Source of the DNA: Comamonadaceae bacterium CG12_big_fil_rev_8_21_14_0_65_59_15
GTDB taxonomy: Bacteria; Pseudomonadota; Gammaproteobacteria; Burkholderiales; Burkholderiaceae_C
DNA length: 45,194 bases
Direction of reading: 5' to 3'
Assembly: GCA_002786915.1 (NCBI GenBank)
Contig: PCUV01000032.1
Location: 1-45,194, forward strand
A program made the position numbers and the translations under genes. Positions 40,438 through 45,194 of this stretch are shown piece by piece. The notes beneath the pieces are model-generated. The model was not told the DNA's origin, did no database searches, and saw only the letters and a program-made list of their open reading frames with translations. Positions within the stretch are counted from its first letter, which is position 1; every line of letters begins with the position of its first letter.

Positions 40438-42963
40438 TCACTGCGCCGCCGCGCGCAGCGTTTGCACCACCGGGCGCGTCAACACCTCTCGCAGGCCCCA
40501 CCAGCCCGCCGCCAGCGCCAGCACCGCACCGGCCAACGCGCCCAGCAGAGGTACCCACAGCGACAGCGCCCAGTCAAAGTTGAACACGTATCTGGCCAGC
40601 GCCCAGCCCAGCGCGCTGGCCACCACGCTGGCCAGCAGCCCCGCGAGCAAGCCCACGCCGGCCAGCTCGATGCGTTGTACCTGCCGCAGCAAACTGGCAC
40701 GTGCACCCACCGCGCGCATGATGGAAAATTCGCGCGCGCGCTCCTCACGCGTGGCGGTCACGGCGGCAAACAGCACCACCAGCCCGGCGGCCAGGGTGAA
40801 AGCAAACAAAAATTCCACCGCGCCAATGACCTGATCCAGCACGCGTTGAATCTGGCCGATGGTGGCCGTCATGTCCACGCTGGTGATGTTGGGAAACTGG
40901 CGCACCAGCGCCGCATCAAACCCGGGCGTTACGGGGGCCTTGAAAGCGCTCATGTAGGTGGCGGGTACGCCGTCCAACCGCGCCACCGGGTACATGGCAA
41001 AAAAGTTGGCACGCAGCGAGCCCCAGTCCACCTTGCGCATTGAGGTTATGGTGGAAACCACCGGCAGTCCGCCCACGTCAAACGTGAGCCGGTCGCCCAG
41101 CGCCAGCCCCAGCGTTTGGGCAATGCCTTCTTCCATGCTGATGCCCCCCGCCTCGTTGGCTTGCCAGCGGCCCGCCACCACCACGTTTTGCTCGGGCAAC
41201 TGCGCACTGTGCGACAGGTTGAACTCACGGTTGACCAAGCGGCGCGCACGTTCGTCGGCATAGTCTTCGGGGTTGACGGCGGCATCGTTTACCGCCACCA
41301 GTCGGCCGCGGATCGTCGGGAACCAGTCAAACTTGGCCACACCTGCGTCACGCAGTGCGTGTTGAAAGGCATCGCCCTGCTCGGGCATGACGTTGATGAC
41401 AAAACGGTTGGGCGCGTCGGCGGGCGTGGCAGCGCGCCAACTGGCCACCAGGTCGGTGCGCAACAGCACCAGCAGCACCAATGCCAGCAAGCCCAGCGCC
41501 AGGCTGCTGACCTGCACCACCGCAAAGGCTGGCCGAGCCGCCATCTGACGCGTGGCCAGCACCAGCGCGGTGGGGGCGGTGGCATCGTTCACCAGCGCGC
41601 GCAAGCCCTTGACCGCCAGCCAGCTCAAGACAGCGAATAAGACCGTGGCGGCGGCAAAGCCACCCACCGCAATCAGGCCCAGTTTGACATCGCTGCTGGC
41701 GGCCATGAGCAGCGCGGCAAAGCCCAGTAGCCCAACGCCCAGCACGGTGAGCGAGGCGGGTTTCAGGCCACCGACGTCGCGGCGGATCACGCGCAACGGC
41801 GGCACTTGCGCCAATTGCAGCACCGGTGGCAGACCAAAGGCCAGCAACAGCGTCAGGCCCATGCCCAGGCCAAACAGCACCGGCCAGATGCCCGGAGCGG
41901 GCAAGCTGGCATCGACCAACCCGGCCAGCAGCGCCACAAAACCGTAATGCACGGCAAAGCCCAACGCCACCCCGGCAGCACTGGCCAATAGCCCGACCAG
42001 CACAAATTCAAGGCTGTACGCGCCAGCGATGGTGCGCTGCGCCAGCCCCAGCACGCGCAGCATGGCGCAGTCGTCCAGATGGCTGGCCGCAAAACCACGC
42101 GCGGCCAGCGCCACCGCCACCGCGCTGAGCAGCGCCGCCAGCAGCGCCACCAGGTTCAGAAATTTTTCCGCCCGCTCTAACGTGGTGCCCAGCTCGGGGC
42201 GGCCGCCTTGCAAGGCTTCAACCCGCGTGCCGCGCACCGCGTGCGACTGCACTTGCGCCTGCGCCCAATCGACAAACGCCTGCACCGCCTGCTCTTTCCC
42301 CGCCACCGCCAGACGGTAGCGCAAGCGGCTGGCGGGTTGCACCAGGCCGGTGGCAGCGATGTCAGCCATATTCATCATGACGCGCGGTGAAAAGTTCATG
42401 AAACCTGCACCGCGATCGGGCTCGTTGACCAACACCTGGTCAATGTGCAGGCGGCTGTCGCCCAGCAACAGCGCGTCACCCACCCGCAGGTTCAGGCTCT
42501 CCAGCACAGCAGCCTCTACCCAGACCTGGCCTGGCGGCGGCACGGCGCGCACGCTGGTTTCAGGTGCACCCGCCTCGGCACTGGCGCTCAAACGCAACTG
42601 GCCACGCAGTGGGTAGCCCGCCTCCACCGCCTTCAACGCCACCAGTTTGATTTGTCCGCCCTGCGCATCCGGCGCACGCGCCATGGTCGGGAAAGTGAGG
42701 TTTTGCGCCTGTTGCAGGCCCAGCGTGCGCGCCTGTTCCATAAAGGCGGCAGGAACGGGAGAGTCGCTCACCACCACCGCGTCGCCGCCGAGCAGCTGGC
42801 GTGCGTCGCGCTGCAAGCCACCCTTGAGCCGATCGGCAAAAAAGCCCACCGCCGTGAGCGCCGCCACCGCCAGCGTTACCGCCACCATCAACAGCCGCAA
42901 TTCACCCGCGCGCAGGTCACGCGTCAGGCTGCGCCAGCCCAGCTTCAAGAAAGAGATTTGCAT
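40438..42963 (-). CDS. FtsX/YbbP-type ABC transporter permease
   Basis: An 841-residue permease with duplicated FtsX-type halves: an N-terminal helix (LLMVAVTLAVAALTAVGFFA, about 24-43), a periplasmic domain (about 60-255), three helices (about 265-390), more helices (about 400-500), a second periplasmic domain (about 505-700) and three final helices ending AGWWGLREVL. The layout matches YbbP of the YbbA/YbbP group, thought to work on lipids or lipoproteins with a YbbA-type ATPase. No ATPase gene adjoins it here, so its ATPase partner must lie elsewhere or be shared. It starts ATG 42963; bases 42964-43161 are a hairpin repeat region. Confidence 0.88.
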   Translation of the reverse strand: MQISFLKLGWRSLTRDLRAGELRLLMVAVTLAVAALTAVGFFADRLKGGLQRDARQLLGGDAVVVSDSPVPAAFMEQARTLGLQQAQNLTFPTMARAPDAQGGQIKLVALKAVEAGYPLRGQLRLSASAEAGAPETSVRAVPPPGQVWVEAAVLESLNLRVGDALLLGDSRLHIDQVLVNEPDRGAGFMNFSPRVMMNMADIAATGLVQPASRLRYRLAVAGKEQAVQAFVDWAQAQVQSHAVRGTRVEALQGGRPELGTTLERAEKFLNLVALLAALLSAVAVALAARGFAASHLDDCAMLRVLGLAQRTIAGAYSLEFVLVGLLASAAGVALGFAVHYGFVALLAGLVDASLPAPGIWPVLFGLGMGLTLLLAFGLPPVLQLAQVPPLRVIRRDVGGLKPASLTVLGVGLLGFAALLMAASSDVKLGLIAVGGFAAATVLFAVLSWLAVKGLRALVNDATAPTALVLATRQMAARPAFAVVQVSSLALGLLALVLLVLLRTDLVASWRAATPADAPNRFVINVMPEQGDAFQHALRDAGVAKFDWFPTIRGRLVAVNDAAVNPEDYADERARRLVNREFNLSHSAQLPEQNVVVAGRWQANEAGGISMEEGIAQTLGLALGDRLTFDVGGLPVVSTITSMRKVDWGSLRANFFAMYPVARLDGVPATYMSAFKAPVTPGFDAALVRQFPNITSVDMTATIGQIQRVLDQVIGAVEFLFAFTLAAGLVVLFAAVTATREERAREFSIMRAVGARASLLRQVQRIELAGVGLLAGLLASVVASALGWALARYVFNFDWALSLWVPLLGALAGAVLALAAGWWGLREVLTRPVVQTLRAAAQ

Positions 42964-43073
42964 GGGGTAACGATACCGCAGATGGGTGTTTTGTGAGCTG
43001 GATGGCGCCTGTCAGCCCCTTTGGAGGCTGGGGAAAGTGGATTGGACGCAGACTGTGCGACTAGTGGTAGCGC

Positions 43074-43152
43074 CAGCGCAGTGGCTGGCTTTCGCGGTTG
43101 ACGATTTCTGGTACCCCAGTATGAGGAGGCCGCGAAAGGCTGCCGCTGCGCG
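43074..43152 (-). repeat. Long hairpin element with conserved apical loop, copy 2
   Basis: Arms 43074-43097 and 43130-43152 pair at about 21 of 25 positions; the innermost nine (CTTTCGCGG / CCGCGAAAG) are perfect. The 32-base loop, read on the minus strand, contains CTGGGGTACCAGAAATC, the loop of the element at 11983-12058. The left arm resembles 12092-12133. It lies between the FtsX-type permease start and the FdhD end. Confidence 0.75.
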
Positions 43153-43161
43153 GGATAAAGC

Positions 43162-44013
43162 TCAAACGGTGTCAACCACCCGCGCCGCCGCGTTCCCTGC
43201 CAACTCCGGCTGCAACTGCAAGCGCTCCACCCCGCTGTAGCACAAAAAGCGTTTGTTGGTAGCCCGCCCGATGGCGCAAAGGCCCAGGCGCTGCGCCACC
43301 TCCAGCCCCATGTGCGTGATGCCGCTGCGTGAAACGACAATCGGTACGCCCATCTGCGCGGACTTGATGACCATCTCACTGGTCAGGCGACCGGTGGTGT
43401 AGAACACCTTGTCTGCGCCCAGCATCTTTTCATCCTGCATCCACATCCACCCGGCAATGGTGTCCAGCGCGTTGTGGCGGCCCACATCCTCGATGAACAC
43501 CAGCATCTGCGCGCCCTTGAACAAGGCGCAGCCGTGCACCGAGCCAGACGATTTGTAGGTGGTTTCCTGCAAGCGGATGGCGTTGACGATGCCGTACAAC
43601 TCGGTCTGCGTCAGGGTGGCGGGTGGCAACTCGATACTGTCCACCTCGGCCATCAGGTCGCCAAACACACTGCCCTGGCCGCAACCAGTGGTGACGACGC
43701 GTTTGGCGGTGCGCGCTTCAATGTCCGAGATACCCTGGCGCGTCTTGACAGCGGCTGCACCGACGTCCCAGTCAACGGTGATCGAATCCACCTCATCGAC
43801 TGTGGCCACCAGGCGCTGGTTGCGCAAGAAACCCAGCACCAGCAGCTCGGGCTGCGCGCCCAGCGTCATCAAGGTGACCAGCTCACGCCTATCAACATAA
43901 ACGGTTAGTGCCCGCTCGGCAGGAATAGAGACGGTTTCAGACGCACCAAACTCGTTGATGACGGTCACAGCGCGGGTCAGGGGCGCGCGAGCCTGGGTCA
44001 GATGGGGCAGCAA
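43162..44013 (-). CDS. fdhD: Formate dehydrogenase accessory sulfurtransferase FdhD
   Basis: A 283-residue FdhD. FdhD moves sulfur to the molybdenum (or tungsten) bis-MGD cofactor to activate formate dehydrogenase. Family segments: ERALTVYVDRRELVTLM near 33, LGFLRNQRLV, VHGCALF, EDVGRHNALDTIAGW, YTTGRLTSEMVIKSAQMGVP and VSRSGITHMGLEVA. The place where E. coli FdhD has Cys-x-x-Cys reads GCGQGSVFG, with C111 but no second Cys. The start TTG 44013 is the best available; GTG about 15 codons later is an alternative. It is the third gene after the cytochrome b subunit and a small secreted protein, five bases behind the latter. Confidence 0.92.
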   Translation of the reverse strand: MLPHLTQARAPLTRAVTVINEFGASETVSIPAERALTVYVDRRELVTLMTLGAQPELLVLGFLRNQRLVATVDEVDSITVDWDVGAAAVKTRQGISDIEARTAKRVVTTGCGQGSVFGDLMAEVDSIELPPATLTQTELYGIVNAIRLQETTYKSSGSVHGCALFKGAQMLVFIEDVGRHNALDTIAGWMWMQDEKMLGADKVFYTTGRLTSEMVIKSAQMGVPIVVSRSGITHMGLEVAQRLGLCAIGRATNKRFLCYSGVERLQLQPELAGNAAARVVDTV

Positions 44014-44018
44014 ACGGC

Positions 44019-44375
44019 TCAGGGCTTTTTCGCAGCCGCAACCGCTGCAGGAGCTGCTGGTGCCGCCGCAGCGGCGGCTGTAACCGCAGTGGGCGCATAG
44101 ACAAAAGGCCCCGGGTCAGCACAGACACCGGGTGCAGGTGCGGCGCCCTTGGCCGCCGGTTTGGCCACCGGCGTTTTTTTGTAATGCGCCACCACCCGGT
44201 CTTGCGCCAGGCACAACTTGTAAGCACCCACTTTGCCAGTCCAGGCTGCCTTGGCTTTGGCTTCATCGGCCTTGGCTTTGGCCTCGTCAGAAGGCGCGGG
44301 CAACTTGGCCAGCGCCACCGAGCCGAACAACGCCAGCACGGATGCGGCGCACAGGGTTTTGATCATCGTTGTCAT
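44019..44375 (-). CDS. Small secreted protein of the formate dehydrogenase cluster
   Basis: A 118-residue protein I cannot assign to a named family. It has a clear signal peptide (MTTMIKTLCAASVLALFGSVALA, of which the hydrophobic core is LCAASVLALFGSVALA), a lysine/alanine repeat (AKAKADEAKAKAA), two cysteines (in KLCLAQ and GVCADP) and an alanine-rich tail ending AAAKKP. ATG 44375 is chosen because GGAGAGACC precedes it and the signal peptide begins there; the longer frame from 44489 overlaps the upstream gene. It sits between the formate dehydrogenase cytochrome b gene and fdhD, so a periplasmic role in formate oxidation is a guess from position. Confidence 0.8.
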   Translation of the reverse strand: MTTMIKTLCAASVLALFGSVALAKLPAPSDEAKAKADEAKAKAAWTGKVGAYKLCLAQDRVVAHYKKTPVAKPAAKGAAPAPGVCADPGPFVYAPTAVTAAAAAAPAAPAAVAAAKKP

Positions 44376-44392
44376 GAAGGTCTCTCCAAATC

Positions 44393-45194
44393 TCACACCT
44401 GAACCGGTTTGCCAGTCGTTGCGGTGGCTCCAGCCGCTGGCACAGAGCGCTGCGCAGGAATACGACCGTCCTTGATGTCGTTGTACCACAACTCATGATG
44501 CGCTTTCGCCCAGCCCTCATCGACATAGCCGGTGCGCATGCCTTCATAGGCGTCCTTGGTACCGAGCGTGCCCATGTAGATGTGGCCCATGAACATGCAC
44601 ATCATGCCCACGTTGGACACCGCGTGAACCATCAACGCAATCTGCATATTGGCACGGCTGTAGTCGGCCACCGGCAGCAGGTGGTTCAGGAACAAGCCGG
44701 TGAATACGGCGATCAACCCCAGCACAAACACGCCACCCCAATAAGTCACTTTCTCACCGCCATTGAAGCGACCGGACATGATCTCTTTGCCCTCGATCAG
44801 ACCACCCCCTTTCAGGAACCATTCCAGATCGCCCTTGGCCGGCAGGTTGTCGCGGAAAAAGGTCACGATCACCACCAACAGCGAAACGGTAAACAGCGGG
44901 CCGGCAAAGTTATGTGCATTCTTCAAAACGTAGGCCAGCCAGCCAAACAAGGTTTGTCCCAGCACCGGTTCCAGGAAGAACTTGCCAAACGCCATCACAA
45001 TGCCAGAGATCGCCAGCACACTGAACGCCACGGCATTGGTCCAGTGGGCCGAACGCTCAAACGGCGTGAAGCGTTCCACCAGGCGGCCGGTGTATTCCTC
45101 ATGCGCCACCATCGGTCCAATACGCCAGTGAAACACCCCAATGGCCAGCAGCACAATCAACAGCAGCGAGCCACCATAGGGAATGATCCAATTG
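44393..45194 (-). CDS. Formate dehydrogenase cytochrome b (gamma) subunit, partial
   Basis: The C-terminal part of the membrane di-haem cytochrome b subunit of a periplasmic formate dehydrogenase (FdnI/FdoI type). The N-terminus is outside the window; the frame is open to base 45194 and the edge reads NWIIPYGGSLLL. It has four visible membrane segments: ALFYF-like FHWRIG start, FSVLAISGIVMAFGKFFLE, HNFAGPLFTVSLLVVIVTFF, VFVLGLIAVFTGLFLNHLL and MVHAVSNVGMMCMFMGHIYMG, with haem-ligand His residues in ERSAHW, NAHNFAG and VHAVSN. It passes electrons from formate to quinone. The tail after the last helix is cytoplasmic. The small secreted protein gene follows 17 bases later. Confidence 0.93.
   Translation of the reverse strand, partial: NWIIPYGGSLLLIVLLAIGVFHWRIGPMVAHEEYTGRLVERFTPFERSAHWTNAVAFSVLAISGIVMAFGKFFLEPVLGQTLFGWLAYVLKNAHNFAGPLFTVSLLVVIVTFFRDNLPAKGDLEWFLKGGGLIEGKEIMSGRFNGGEKVTYWGGVFVLGLIAVFTGLFLNHLLPVADYSRANMQIALMVHAVSNVGMMCMFMGHIYMGTLGTKDAYEGMRTGYVDEGWAKAHHELWYNDIKDGRIPAQRSVPAAGATATTGKPVQV

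Overview
The window is a 45 kb piece of a GC-rich betaproteobacterial chromosome, most likely Comamonadaceae (Rhodoferax/Polaromonas/Acidovorax-like). The placement rests on protein resemblance recalled from memory (Tex, the HDOD proteins, the DmdC-like acyl-CoA dehydrogenase, DesA, the formate dehydrogenase cluster) and on several families of intergenic hairpin repeats. No rRNA or tRNA gene and no CRISPR array was seen.

Layout. 1-11 kb is signalling: the end of a chemoreceptor, an HDOD protein coupled to tex, a bacteriohemerythrin, and, divergently, a three-gene operon (HDOD-GAF-histidine kinase, REC-PAS-GGDEF-EAL protein, HDOD-GAF pseudokinase). 11-16.4 kb holds leftward catabolic or accessory genes (two SDR oxidoreductases, a GNAT acetyltransferase, a GST-like protein, a CurA-type reductase, a PaaI-type thioesterase), with a mosaic of palindromic repeats at 11.98-12.29 kb. 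16.5-22.4 kb is a toxin-antitoxin cluster (AbrB/VapC, UPF0175/DUF3368, a truncated PIN gene, HipA/HipB) around a large acyl-CoA dehydrogenase. 22.5-25.9 kb is a fadB-fadA type beta-oxidation pair with a perfect palindromic operator candidate. rpmB-rpmG follow at 26.3-26.8 kb, then an acyl-lipid desaturase and an RsmB-type methyltransferase. 29.4-34.2 kb is a MacAB-type efflux operon with its own outer-membrane factor, followed by a truncated globin.

34.7-40.3 kb is the most unusual part: a compact leftward operon encoding a type III-like methyltransferase (Mod), a HEPN protein of the nucleotidyltransferase substrate-binding family, and a Res-type helicase-nuclease whose N-terminus is a minimal nucleotidyltransferase (MNT) with an apparently intact GSx10DxD site. 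The operon therefore combines a restriction-modification pair with a MNT/HEPN toxin-antitoxin pair, the MNT half being part of the restriction subunit. The remainder is an FtsX-type permease and the end of a formate dehydrogenase operon (cytochrome b subunit, small secreted protein, FdhD).

A second theme is repeats. At least three families of short hairpin elements are scattered through the window. One 35-nt family shows compensatory stem changes between copies. Another keeps its apical loop while its stems are unrelated. Copies of two families lie in frame inside the mod gene and account for linker peptides there. All functional statements come from reading motifs by eye; no database search was run.
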